This document shows, in pieces, positions 8,403-17,800 of a stretch of 64,000 nucleotides of DNA. Position 1 is the first letter of the stretch. Each line of letters starts with the position of its first letter. The stretch comes from Chersky-840 sp035604715 (GTDB lineage: Bacteria > Actinomycetota > Acidimicrobiia > Acidimicrobiales > UBA8190), in NCBI GenBank assembly GCA_963731665.1, contig CAVSWP010000002.1:73695-137694 (forward strand). The letters run 5' to 3'. The translations under genes and the position numbers were made by a program. The notes under the pieces are model-generated. The model ran no database searches. It was given only the letters and a program-made list of their open reading frames with translations, and had not been told where the DNA came from.

Positions 8403-8948
8403 ATGGTCGAGGCGACGAGCAGCGGGAACGGGGCACCTGACCCCGAGGACGGCGATCTCGAGCCGGCGGGGCCGTCGACCTTCGACGCCGGGCGCTTTCG
8501 CGAGGTTCTCGGCCATTTCGTGACCGGTGTGACCATCGTCACGGCCATGGAGGGCGGCGAGCCCGTCGGTTTCACCTGCCAAGCGTTCACGTCCCTGTCG
8601 CTCGACCCTCCACTGGTGGCGCTGGCTCCGGGGAAGAGCTCGACGAGCTGGCCCCGCATCGCTGCCGCCGGGACGTTCTGCGTCAACATCCTGGCCGAGG
8701 ACCAAGAAGCGCTCAGCCGGGACTTCGCCGCGTCCGGGGGTGACAAGTTCACGGGCGTGGGCTGGCGCCCGGCGGCGAACGGTGCGCCCGTGCTCGACGG
8801 CGCCCTGGCGTGGGTCGAGTGTGAGTTCGAGCTGGCCCACGACGCCGGCGACCATGAGCTCGTCCTGGGAAGGGTGCAGAACATGGGCGTGCGCCGGGGG
8901 CGGCCCCTCGTCTACTACCGCGGCGGGTTCGGTCGCTTCGAGTCGTAG
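8403..8948 (+). CDS. Flavin reductase family protein
   Basis: A 181-residue member of the short-chain flavin reductase family, which reduces FMN or FAD with NAD(P)H or holds a flavin for a partner monooxygenase. Typical segments are 'FREVLGHFVTGVTIVTA', 'GFTCQAFTSLSLDPPLVAL', 'FCVNILAEDQ' and 'VLGRVQNMG'. About 30 polar residues precede the domain. It lies between an MBL hydrolase and an RmlC-like gene. The LLM-class oxidoreductase 1.1 kb downstream could be a flavin-consuming partner, but nothing in the sequence proves that. Confidence 0.88.
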   Translation: MVEATSSGNGAPDPEDGDLEPAGPSTFDAGRFREVLGHFVTGVTIVTAMEGGEPVGFTCQAFTSLSLDPPLVALAPGKSSTSWPRIAAAGTFCVNILAEDQEALSRDFAASGGDKFTGVGWRPAANGAPVLDGALAWVECEFELAHDAGDHELVLGRVQNMGVRRGRPLVYYRGGFGRFES

Positions 8949-8956
8949 GGGGCGAT

Positions 8957-8962
8957 TAGCCT
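8957..8962 (+). promoter_or_regulatory. Leaderless -10 box (TAGCCT) of the RmlC-like gene
   Basis: TAGCCT ends 6 nt before the ATG at 8969, only 20 bp after the flavin reductase stop, so the epimerase-like gene probably has its own leaderless promoter. Confidence 0.45.
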
Positions 8963-8968
8963 CCCTGG

Positions 8969-9520
8969 ATGCCCCGGATCACCCCTTCTGACGCCATCGC
9001 CGACGTGGTGGTGGTCGAGGCCGACGCCCATGGCGACGAGCGGGGCCGCTTCGTCGAGACCTACCGCCGGTCGTGGTTCCCGCTGGGCCGCGAGATGGTG
9101 CAGGGGAACCGCTCCGAGAAGCAGGCCGGTGCGGTGGTGGGCCTTCACTACCACCTGCATCAGGCGGACTACTGGTACATGCTGCGGGGGAGGGCCAGGG
9201 TCGTGCTCCACGACCTGCGCGTCGGCTCTCCGACCGAGGGGGCCACGCTGGCGCTCGACCTCGACGGCGAGAGCGACAGTGGCGTGTTCATCCCCCCCGG
9301 GGTGGCCCACGGTTTCGCGTCGCTCACCGACATGCTGCTGTGGTACCTGGTCGACGGCTACTACAACCCCCACGACGAGCTGGGCCTTGCCTGGGACGAC
9401 CCCGAGGTCGCCGCCCCATGGGGGATCGATGCCCCCGTGCTGTCGGCGCGCGACCAGTCCAATCCCCGTCGGGCCGACCTCGGCGACGGCGTGAGGCCAA
9501 CCTACGGACTGCGCACGTAG
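8969..9520 (+). CDS. dTDP-4-dehydrorhamnose 3,5-epimerase family protein (RmlC-like)
   Basis: A 183-residue cupin of the RmlC family. Visible are 'HGDERGRFVETYRRSW', 'VQGNRSEKQAGAVVGLHYH' (the catalytic His lies in the HYHLHQ segment), 'WYMLRGRARVVLHDLRVGSP', 'FIPPGVAHGFASL' and 'YNPHDELGLAWDDPEV'. RmlC isomerises dTDP-4-keto-6-deoxyglucose on the way to dTDP-rhamnose. No rmlA, rmlB or rmlD is in the window, so the enzyme may act on another dTDP- or NDP-sugar. The gene has its own leaderless-type promoter. Confidence 0.86.
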   Translation: MPRITPSDAIADVVVVEADAHGDERGRFVETYRRSWFPLGREMVQGNRSEKQAGAVVGLHYHLHQADYWYMLRGRARVVLHDLRVGSPTEGATLALDLDGESDSGVFIPPGVAHGFASLTDMLLWYLVDGYYNPHDELGLAWDDPEVAAPWGIDAPVLSARDQSNPRRADLGDGVRPTYGLRT

Positions 9521-9619
9521 CGCCGACGATGCCACTGCGCCTTCGAACCCTGTTCGCGGCGCGAGACCGCTAGCACGGACCGGCTGGACTCCGGAGCCGG
9601 GAACCGGCACGCTGGCGGC

Positions 9620-10030
9620 GTGGACGAATCGCAGCAGTGGGTCGAGTTCGGGCGCTGGCTCGCCGAGCAGCGCGAACAGCGCGGTCTGCGCCGGCGCGAC
9701 GCCGCCCGACGGGCCAAGGTCTCGGAGTCCTTGTGGCGCGACCTCGAGACGGGTCGCAAGGAGGCCATCGGCGCCATACGCCTGTTGCCCAATCCGAGCG
9801 CCGATGTCCTCGAGCGAGTCGCCGGCGCGCTGGAGATCCCGGTGGAGGACGTCCTCGCCCGGATCGGCCGACCGACCCGTCCGCTGCGAACGGGTGCCTC
9901 CGGGGCCTCGCCTCGTGCCGAGGACGACGGGTCTGTCCTGGGACTGAAGCTGCGCCGGCTCTCCGAACGCGACCGAACCCTGATCGAACGATTGGTCGAC
10001 GCCATGCTCGAGCACGAGCACCGCGGCTAG
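9620..10030 (+). CDS. Helix-turn-helix (XRE-type) transcriptional regulator
   Basis: A 136-residue protein with an N-terminal Cro/C1-type helix-turn-helix at about residues 8-65 ('FGRWLAEQREQRGLRRRDAA', 'KVSESLWRDLETGRK'). A Pro/Gly-rich linker follows, then a short charged helix ('RRLSERDRTLIERLVDAML'). The GTG at 9620 has a CACGCT hexamer 6 nt upstream, a weak leaderless-type box. No ligand domain is present. It precedes the LLM oxidoreductase by 12 bp on the same strand and could regulate it, but its target is unknown. Confidence 0.8.
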   Translation: MDESQQWVEFGRWLAEQREQRGLRRRDAARRAKVSESLWRDLETGRKEAIGAIRLLPNPSADVLERVAGALEIPVEDVLARIGRPTRPLRTGASGASPRAEDDGSVLGLKLRRLSERDRTLIERLVDAMLEHEHRG

Positions 10031-10042
10031 GCGCTCTCTTTC

Positions 10043-11293
10043 GTGCGGTTCGGCATCTTCTACGAGTTCCAGCTGCCCCGGCCCTGGGCCCCCGACGACG
10101 AGCACCGCCTGCTTTCCGAAGCCCTCGACCAGGTCGAGCTGGCCGATCGACTGGGCTTCGACTACGTGTGGGAGGTCGAGCACCATTTTCTCGAGGAGTA
10201 CGCGCACTCCTCGGCGCCCGAGGTCTTCCTGGCCGCCGCCAGCCAGCGCACGCACCGGATCCGGCTCGGACACGGGATCGTGCAAATGCCGGTGGGGTTC
10301 AACCACCCGGTTCGCGTGGCTGAGCGGATCGCCACCCTCGACCTGGTGTCGCACGGCCGGGTCGACTTCGGCACCGGCGAGTCGAGCTCGGAGGCGGAGC
10401 TGGGTGGGTTCGGCGTCGATCGGGCCACCAAACGCGATCAATGGCGCGAGGCCGTCGACGTCGTGACCCGGCTGATGGTCGAAGAACCCTTCGCCGGCTA
10501 CGAGGGCCGATTCCTGCAGATGCCCCCGAGGAACCTGGTGCCCAAGCCACTGCAGCGTCCCCACCCGCCTCTGTGGGTGGCCTGCAGCCGCCGCGACACC
10601 ATCCACGTGGCGGCCACCCTGGGAATCGGGGCGCTGACGTTCTCGTTCATCGAGGCGGACGAGGCCAAGACGTGGGTGGAGGACTACTACGCCACCATCG
10701 CCTCGGACGCGTGCGTCCCCGCCGGCTTCGCCGTCAATGCCAGCCTGGCGTGCGTCTTGCCTCTGATGTGCCACGCCCAAGAGTCCGTTGCCATCGACCG
10801 CGGCCTCGACGGCAGTCATTTCTTCGGGTACTCGCTGGGGCACTACTACGCATTCGGCATGCACAAGCCGGGTGTGACCAACGTGTGGGAGGAGTTCGAG
10901 GAGAACCGCGAGCGCTTCGGCTTCAGTCGCGACGTCGCCGCCACCACCGGTCAACAACTCGGGGCCCAGCTCATGGAGCACGGTCTCGGCTCGTTGCGCG
11001 GGGCGGTGGGCACCCCGTCGCAGATCAGGGAGCTGGTGCGCCGGTACGAAGCTGCCGGCGTCGACCAATTGATCTTCGTGAGCCAAGCGGGCCGGAACCG
11101 GCACGAGCACATCTGCGAGTCACTCGAGCTGTTCGCCCAGGAGGTCATGCCCGAGTTCCGCGAGCGCGCCGAGGAGAGCGAAAAGGTGAAGGCCGAGCGC
11201 CTGGCGCCTTCGGTGGCGGCCGCCCTGGCCCGCAGGGACCCACCCCGTCCGGCGCCCAGCGATTACGCGTTTCCCGCGTTGCCTCAGTTCTGA
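10043..11293 (+). CDS. LLM class flavin-dependent oxidoreductase
   Basis: A 416-residue luciferase-like TIM-barrel enzyme using reduced FMN or F420. Family signatures are 'RFGIFYEFQLPRPW', 'ADRLGFDYVWEVEHHFLEEY', 'AASQRTHRIRLGHGIVQMP', 'PVRVAERIATLDLVSHGRV' and 'GTGESSSEAEL'. The C-terminal 30 residues are charged and then Pro-rich. The GTG start follows the HTH gene by 12 bp. A second LLM gene lies at 29510, and an F420-type subunit at 56946 suggests that the organism makes F420. Cofactor and substrate cannot be assigned from sequence alone. Confidence 0.87.
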   Translation: MRFGIFYEFQLPRPWAPDDEHRLLSEALDQVELADRLGFDYVWEVEHHFLEEYAHSSAPEVFLAAASQRTHRIRLGHGIVQMPVGFNHPVRVAERIATLDLVSHGRVDFGTGESSSEAELGGFGVDRATKRDQWREAVDVVTRLMVEEPFAGYEGRFLQMPPRNLVPKPLQRPHPPLWVACSRRDTIHVAATLGIGALTFSFIEADEAKTWVEDYYATIASDACVPAGFAVNASLACVLPLMCHAQESVAIDRGLDGSHFFGYSLGHYYAFGMHKPGVTNVWEEFEENRERFGFSRDVAATTGQQLGAQLMEHGLGSLRGAVGTPSQIRELVRRYEAAGVDQLIFVSQAGRNRHEHICESLELFAQEVMPEFRERAEESEKVKAERLAPSVAAALARRDPPRPAPSDYAFPALPQF

Positions 11294-11445
11294 CACCGCA
11301 CCACCCTTAGGGGTGCTCCAGCTGGACCGCAAAGTGTCGAGAGCAGGCGGAGCGCAACCTCACGTGGGGGTCTGCTCACGCTGGGCGGTGTGATCGGGGC
11401 GGGCCACCGGAACCGAGGTACCCAAGAGCCGTCGTGTTCGGTTGA

Positions 11446-12498
11446 ATGGTGGTGATGACGGCGGCACTGATCCTGGGAGTGATCGCCCTGGTAGCGGCGA
11501 TCGTGGCGTGGTTGACCTGGCACCGCGGAGCCGACGAGCGCATGTCGGTGCAGCATCATCAACACACCCTGGAAACCCTTCGCCACGTCGCCGACCGGCG
11601 CCCGCCATCAAGCTGGTCGGCCTCGGTTCGTCGGGACGGCGCGTCGAGAGCTCGACCGGTGACACGCCCAGCGTCGGTGATGGGTCCGGCCCCGGGTGGC
11701 AAGGCCGAGGTCGACACCGGCCGGCCCGGCAAGGGCGCGTCTCGCCTCAAGAAGTCGGTGACTCGTGGGCGCCAACCGGCGGCGCTGTCGTCGCCCCCCG
11801 ATTCGGCGCACGTGATCGGCCGCTCGCCCCCGGCGCCGGCCCGGGCCCCACGCTCCTCGCCGGGCAAGGAATCGGCCAAGGTCGAGGCGCGTCGAGGCGA
11901 GACGGTGGTCTTCGCCGATGAATCTCCCGGCGCGCTCGGCGGGCGTTCTCCGTCGCTGTCGCCCCCTCGGCCCCCGGGCGGTCAGCTACCGGGTTCGGCC
12001 GCGCAGGCCCGCCACGACGGACGCCTCCGAGTGCGCCGTACCCGGCTCGTGGCGGGGGCGATGGTGGTGGCCCTCGGTGCCGTCGGCGGCGTGCTGGCAC
12101 TGGGGCACTCTTCCCACCCGCCACGCAGGACATCGCACTCCCACGTCGTCACCGCTGCCGGGCATAGCCACGTGACCATTGCGCCACCCTCGAGTGCGAA
12201 CGCCGCGACAGCCCCTACGCCCTACGGCGCCACCTACGACGCCCCGTCTTCGAGCTACACCCTCGATGTCGAAACCTCCGCACCGTGCTGGGTTCTGGCG
12301 ACCCAGGCGTCCACCAAGAAGGTCGTGTGGACGGGAACGATCCCCGCCGGTGGGTCTCAGTCCTTGTCGGTCGCCGGCGAAGTCATCGTCGAGCTCGGTG
12401 CTCCCAGCGACGCCAGCGTGCTGCTCGACGGCCGAGCACTCCAGCTCCCGACCGGGTACCGAGCGCCCTTCGATCTCACCGTCCAGCCCAGGTCATAG
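11446..12498 (+). CDS. Membrane-anchored protein with a RodZ-C-like extracellular domain
   Basis: A 350-residue protein with a hydrophobic N-terminal segment (about residues 5-24), a long Arg/Pro/Ser-rich disordered region (about 40-190), a second hydrophobic segment ('LVAGAMVVALGAVGGVLAL', about 200-222) and a C-terminal beta-rich domain. The last 85 residues ('SSYTLDVETSAPCWVLATQA' and 'GEVIVELGAPSDASVLLDG') resemble the DUF4115/RodZ C-terminal domain, a small extracytoplasmic module of cell-shape proteins. No HTH domain is present, so it is not RodZ itself. The function is unknown; the family resemblance is tentative. Confidence 0.6.
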   Translation: MVVMTAALILGVIALVAAIVAWLTWHRGADERMSVQHHQHTLETLRHVADRRPPSSWSASVRRDGASRARPVTRPASVMGPAPGGKAEVDTGRPGKGASRLKKSVTRGRQPAALSSPPDSAHVIGRSPPAPARAPRSSPGKESAKVEARRGETVVFADESPGALGGRSPSLSPPRPPGGQLPGSAAQARHDGRLRVRRTRLVAGAMVVALGAVGGVLALGHSSHPPRRTSHSHVVTAAGHSHVTIAPPSSANAATAPTPYGATYDAPSSSYTLDVETSAPCWVLATQASTKKVVWTGTIPAGGSQSLSVAGEVIVELGAPSDASVLLDGRALQLPTGYRAPFDLTVQPRS

Positions 12499-12510
12499 GG
12501 CGGGAAGGCG

Positions 12511-14652
12511 TCAACTACCGAGACCGACGGCATCCAGGACGAACGCCAGCACGAAGGCTTCGTCTCGCCAGGCCTCGTAACGACCGGACGGACCGGCGTG
12601 GCCCGAGTCGAGCTCGACCTTGAACAGGACGTGGCCGCCGGGGTCGGCCGCTCGCAGCTTCTGCACCCACTTGGCCGGCTCCCAGTACCCGACACGCGGG
12701 TCCTCGAGCCCGGCCGTGACCAGCAGGGACGGGTAGCGCGTCGCCTGGACGTTCTCGTAGGGGGTGTAGCCCTTCATCGCCCAGTACACCTCGGGATCGG
12801 CGACAGGGTTTCCCCATTCCTCCCATTCGATGACGGTCAGGGGGAGCGTGTCGTCCAACATCGTGGTGAGGCAGTCGACGAAGGGGACCTCGGCCACCAT
12901 GGCGCGAAACAGCTCGGGTGCCGTGTTGGCCACCGCCCCGATGAGCAGGCCGCCGGCCGACCCTCCCCGGGCCACCAGCCGCTCCGGTGCCGTCCACCGG
13001 TCCTCGACGAGTTTGCGAGCGCACGCCACGAAGTCGGCGAACGTGTTGGCTTTCGAGAGGAGCTTGCCCTCCTCGTACCAGCGTCGACCGAGCTCCCCGC
13101 CACCTCGCACGTGGGCGATGGCGAAGACGAATCCCCGCTCGAGAAGGGTGAGCCGCAGCGAGGAGAAAACCGGGTCGATCGATTGCTCGTAGGAGCCGTA
13201 CCCGTACAGCAGGCACGGCGCCGTGCCGTCGCGCCGTACGTCGCTCCGCCAGACGATCGACATGGGGACCTCGGTCCCGTCGGGCGCCACGGCCCACTGA
13301 CGCTCGGTGCAGTAGCGCGTCGGGTCGTAGCCTCCGAGAACGGGCTGGCGCTTGCGCAGCACGGCGTCCCCACTGTCGAGGTCGAGGTCGTAGACCGAGC
13401 GGGGGGTGACGAGCGAGGAGTACTCGTAGCGAAGTGAAGTACTGGTGAACTCCGGGTTGGGCCCTCCCCACGACGCCGACGGAGTCTCCGGGCAGGGCAC
13501 CAGGTACCCCTCGGGCAATGCGCCCTCCCACCGCGGCCCGTCGGCGGGCAGGGCGATGACCCTGATCCGTGGCATCCCCTCCCGCCGTTCGTAGCTGACG
13601 ACGTGCCCGGCGAAGACATCGAGACCCTCGAGCCGGACCTCGCCGCGATGGGGGATCAGCTCGCTCCACATCGGGCGCGACGGGTTGTCGGCGGGGGCGG
13701 CGACGACCCTGAAGTTCTCGGCGCTGTCGTTTGTCAGCAAGATGAACGTCCCGCCGTGGTGCTCGAGGCCGTACTCGACTCCATGGGTGCGCGGCACCAC
13801 GATCCTGGGCAGCACCTCGGGCCGGGCGGCCGGGATGACCTGCACCTCGGAGGTGATCCGGGAGTGCATCTCCACCACCACGTACTCGCCGTCCTTGGTC
13901 CGCCCCACGCCGAGGTGGAACCGCTCGTCGGGCTCCTCGAGGACGAGGACGTCCTGCTCGGGACGGCCGGAGACCTGGTGGCGCCATAACTGGTAGGGCC
14001 GATTGGCTGCGTCAGGCCGGGTGTAGAAGACGGTGGCGTCGTCATTGGCCCATGCCACCCCGTAGGACGTCCCTTCGATGACGTCACCGAAGTCCCGCCC
14101 GCTCTCGAGGTCGCGCACGTGCATGGTGAAGTGCTCGTCCCCGGTGGTGTCGGTGGCGTACACCAGTCTCGAGTGCCCGGGGCTGACGGCGAGGTTGGCG
14201 ACATGGAGATAGGCGTGACCGTCGCCGAGCAGGTTCTCGTCCAACAGCACCTGCTCGTCGGGCCGATCTCCGTCGGATGTCGACGGTGGGGTGGCGCCGT
14301 CGGGCCCGGGGCCCTGAACCGGCAGCCGGCAGTGGATGACGTAGTCCTTGCCTTCGACGGTGCGCTGGTAGTACCACCACGGTCCCTTGGCCACGGGCAC
14401 GCTCAGGTCCGTCTCGACGATGCGCGCCTTGATCTCGGCGAAGAGCCCTTCCCGTAGCCGGCCGAGATGCGCGGTCCGCTGTTCGGTGAAGGCGTTCTCG
14501 GCACGCAGGTGGGCAAGGACGTCGGGGTCCTGTCGCTCACGCAACCAAAACCAGTCGTCGACACGCCGATCCCCGTGGGCCTCGAGGATGGTGGGGCGGC
14601 GGGCCGCCTGGGGCGGGGTGTCCGGCGGGGACTCGCCATGGGGAGCGGTCAC
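12511..14652 (-). CDS. ptrB: Oligopeptidase B (S9 family, prolyl oligopeptidase fold)
   Basis: A 713-residue cytosolic serine peptidase that cleaves short peptides after basic residues. The N-terminal beta-propeller (about residues 75-420) is followed by an alpha/beta-hydrolase domain. Catalytic Ser565 lies in 'GGSAGGLL', the Asp in 'GLEDPRVGYWEP' and the His in 'DSGHAGPSGRYE'. 'WFWLRERQDPDVLAHLRAEN' at the N terminus is typical of PtrB and its relatives. The length matches the family. The GTG start at 14652 has GATCAT 6 nt upstream on the minus strand, a plausible leaderless -10. It is transcribed divergently from the cyclase gene. Confidence 0.9.
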   Translation of the reverse strand: MTAPHGESPPDTPPQAARRPTILEAHGDRRVDDWFWLRERQDPDVLAHLRAENAFTEQRTAHLGRLREGLFAEIKARIVETDLSVPVAKGPWWYYQRTVEGKDYVIHCRLPVQGPGPDGATPPSTSDGDRPDEQVLLDENLLGDGHAYLHVANLAVSPGHSRLVYATDTTGDEHFTMHVRDLESGRDFGDVIEGTSYGVAWANDDATVFYTRPDAANRPYQLWRHQVSGRPEQDVLVLEEPDERFHLGVGRTKDGEYVVVEMHSRITSEVQVIPAARPEVLPRIVVPRTHGVEYGLEHHGGTFILLTNDSAENFRVVAAPADNPSRPMWSELIPHRGEVRLEGLDVFAGHVVSYERREGMPRIRVIALPADGPRWEGALPEGYLVPCPETPSASWGGPNPEFTSTSLRYEYSSLVTPRSVYDLDLDSGDAVLRKRQPVLGGYDPTRYCTERQWAVAPDGTEVPMSIVWRSDVRRDGTAPCLLYGYGSYEQSIDPVFSSLRLTLLERGFVFAIAHVRGGGELGRRWYEEGKLLSKANTFADFVACARKLVEDRWTAPERLVARGGSAGGLLIGAVANTAPELFRAMVAEVPFVDCLTTMLDDTLPLTVIEWEEWGNPVADPEVYWAMKGYTPYENVQATRYPSLLVTAGLEDPRVGYWEPAKWVQKLRAADPGGHVLFKVELDSGHAGPSGRYEAWRDEAFVLAFVLDAVGLGS

Positions 14653-14825
14653 CGGACGATGATCGCAGATGATCGGCCACGGTCGGCCCCGCCTCCACTC
14701 GTGGCTGGCGTCTCCCGTCTCGACTGGGCGGGCCCACCGTGTTTCGATTGGGGGGGTCTCGGCGTACGCTGATCTGGCGTCCCGCCAAGGGGAGGCGGAC
14801 TCGGTCCGGAAAGGGCGGCGGCCAC

Positions 14826-17800
14826 GTGGTGGTGGATGAGGCAGTGTCGGGTTCGGTGCACCTCGGCGCGCATCTCGACGCGTCGCCGGTGAACCCCCTG
14901 GCGCCCTACCTCCCCCGGCTGGTGGTGGACTGGATCGGCGACGCGTCGGAGGACCTCCACCGTCAGATCGTGGGGACGGTCGCCTTCGTCGACATCTCCG
15001 GGTTCACCAAGCTCTCGGAGCGCCTTGCCCGTCACGGCAAGGTGGGTGCCGAGGTGCTCAGCGAGACCATCAACCGCTGCTTCGTGGAACTGCTGGCGGT
15101 GGCGTACGACGAAGGTGGGGGTCTTCTGAAGTTCGGGGGCGACGCCCTGCTCCTGCTGTTCACCGGTCCGGATCACGAAGCGAGAGCATGTCGGGCGGCG
15201 GTGGGGATGCGCAGGACCCTGCGCGACGTCGGCAAGGTGGACGTCCTGGGTCAAAAGGTCGTGCTCCGGATGTCGGTGGGTGTCCACAGCGGCTCGTTCC
15301 ATTTCTTCCTCGTGGGTCAGTCCCATCGTGAGCTCATCGTCACCGGGCCTGCGGCCAGCACGACGGTCGCCATGGAATCGACGGCAGAGGCCGGCGAGAT
15401 CATGGTCAGCCCATCGACGGCGCAGGCTCTGCGGGGGAGCGTGCTGGGGGCGGCGAAGGGTGACGGGGTGTTACTGCGGCGATCCCCTCCCGGCGTGGCC
15501 GGGTCACACGCATCACTGCAGGCAGTGGACCCCGCCATAGACCTGTCGGGATGCATCTCGCCGGCCATTCGCGAGGCGCTCCTGGCCGGCGTCTCGGAGC
15601 CCGAGCACCGTCGGGTGACCGTGACCTTCATCCACTTCGACGGGACCGATGCGCTCATCGAGTCGTCCGGACCGGAGAAGGTGGCCCGTGTCCTGGACGA
15701 GCTGGTCAGCGGGGTCCAGCATGCGGCGCAGCGCCAGGGCGTCGCCTTCCTGGGCACCGACATCGATCGCGACGGGGGCAAGATCATCCTGACCGCCGGT
15801 GCGCCGTCGGCATCGGGCCAGGACGAACACCGAATGCTGCTCGTCGTGCGCGAGGTGATGGACCTGCCCCTCGAGCTGCCCCTGCGGATCGGTGTGAACC
15901 GAGGATCGGTGTTCGCCGGCGACATCGGCCCGAACTACCGCCGGACCTTCACGGTGATGGGTGATGCCGTGAACCTGGCGGCCCGGCTGATGGCGAAGGC
16001 CAGTCCCGGTCAAGTGCTCACCACCCCGGACGTGGTCGAGCACAGCCACGCCGACATCGAGACGGTGGAGCTCGAACCGTTCATGGTCAAGGGCAAGGCC
16101 AAGCCGGTGAGGGCTGTGAGCATCGGGAGGGTTGTGGCCGCTCGCAAGGCCCGCCACGACGCCAGCATCCCGTTCGTGGGCCGCCGTGCCGAGCTCGAAC
16201 GGATGGCCGAGGCGGTCGATGCCGTGCGACAGGGGAGTGGCACCCTGTTCCAGCTCACGGGCGAGCCCGGTGTGGGGAAGTCCCGGCTCGTCGAGGAGCT
16301 TCAGCGCATGGCGGGCGCCATGACTCCCGTCAAGGCTTCCTGCGAGCCCTACGAGTCGTCCACGCCCTACTACCCGTTCCGCATCCTGCTGCGCGGGCTG
16401 CTGGGACTGAGCGCCGACACGCCCGAGGACTTCGACATCCTCACGGTGCGGGCCGCCGTCGAGAGATCCGCCCCCCAGCTGGCGCCATGGGTACCGCTAC
16501 TCGGAGCAGTTCTGGATCTCCAGATCCCCGAAACGGCCCAGACTGCGCAGCTCGAGGAGCAGTTCCGCCGCCCGCGCGTGGCCATCACCACGACCGAGCT
16601 TCTGGAAGCGCTCATCGGTGGCCCCATGCTGCTGATCGTGGAGGACGCCCACTGGATGGACGAAGCGTCGGCGGACATCTTGCGCTACATGGCGGGCGCC
16701 GTGGACTCGTTGCCGTGGCTCGTTTGCGTCACCCGGCGCGCCGAGGAGACGGGGTTCTGCGCCTCGCCGGCCGAGTCGGTCGTGTGTTTGGACCTTCTTC
16801 CTCTCGACAGCCAGGACGCCACCGAGCTCATCAATCTGGCGACCCAGGACACCCCCCTCTCTGTTCACGCCATCTCCGCGCTGGCGGAGCGGTCCGGAGG
16901 GAACCCCCTGTTCCTCCACGAGCTGGTCGCCAGCGCCGGTAGCGCCGACGACCTCGGCGCGTTGCCCGACTCCGTCGAGGCCGTCATCGCGGCTCGTATC
17001 GACCGGCTGCACCCCGTCGAGCGCAACGTCCTGCGACGGGCGTCGGTCCTCGGCCGCTCTTTCCCCGAGGCACTGCTGCGAGCCGTCATGGACGATCCGG
17101 TTGTCGAGGACGACGACCTGTGGCGCCGCCTCCAGAGCTTCGTCGCCAAGAACCCCGACGGCAGCATGAGCTTCACGCACGCCCTGATCCGTGACAGCGC
17201 CTACGACGGCCTGCCGTTTCGCCTCCGGCGGACACTGCACGCTCGGACCGGAGACACCATCCGTTCACTGGCCGGGACCGCTGTCGAGGACCAGGCGGAG
17301 TTGCTCTCCCTCCACTACTTCCACGCCCATCGCTACGACGAGGCGTGGTCGTTCTCTCTCCTGGCCGCCGAGCGGGCCAGAGCCGTCTATGCGAATGTCG
17401 AGGCTTCGGAGTTCTACGAGCGAGCTCTCGGAGCCGCCCGCCAGCTTCCCGCCGTGGGGCCGGTGGAGATCGGCCAGACCTATGAAGCGCTGGGCGACGC
17501 CCACAACCACGCCGGCAACTACGCCTCAGCCGAGTCCGCCTACCGTGCCGCCCGGCGCCACGTGCGCCACGACCCGGTCGTCCAGGCGCGACTGGTACTG
17601 AAACTGGCACGGGTCATGGGTTGGCTCGACCGCTATTCGGCCGCTCTGGCGTGGATCACCCGGGGCATCCGCACGATCGAGGGCGTCCCCAGTGCGGACG
17701 CCGCCGCCCAACGCGCCCAGCTGCTCGCCTGGTACGGAAGGTTCTGCCAAGAGGAGGGTCACCACTCCCGGGCCATCAAGTGGTGCACAGCCGCGGTGTC

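Noticed and set aside
8915..11110. A 731-codon open frame on the minus strand.
   Set aside because: It lies antisense to the RmlC-like, HTH and LLM genes, all of which have clear family motifs; its translation is low-complexity Gly/Arg/His-rich, as usual for antisense frames in high-GC DNA.
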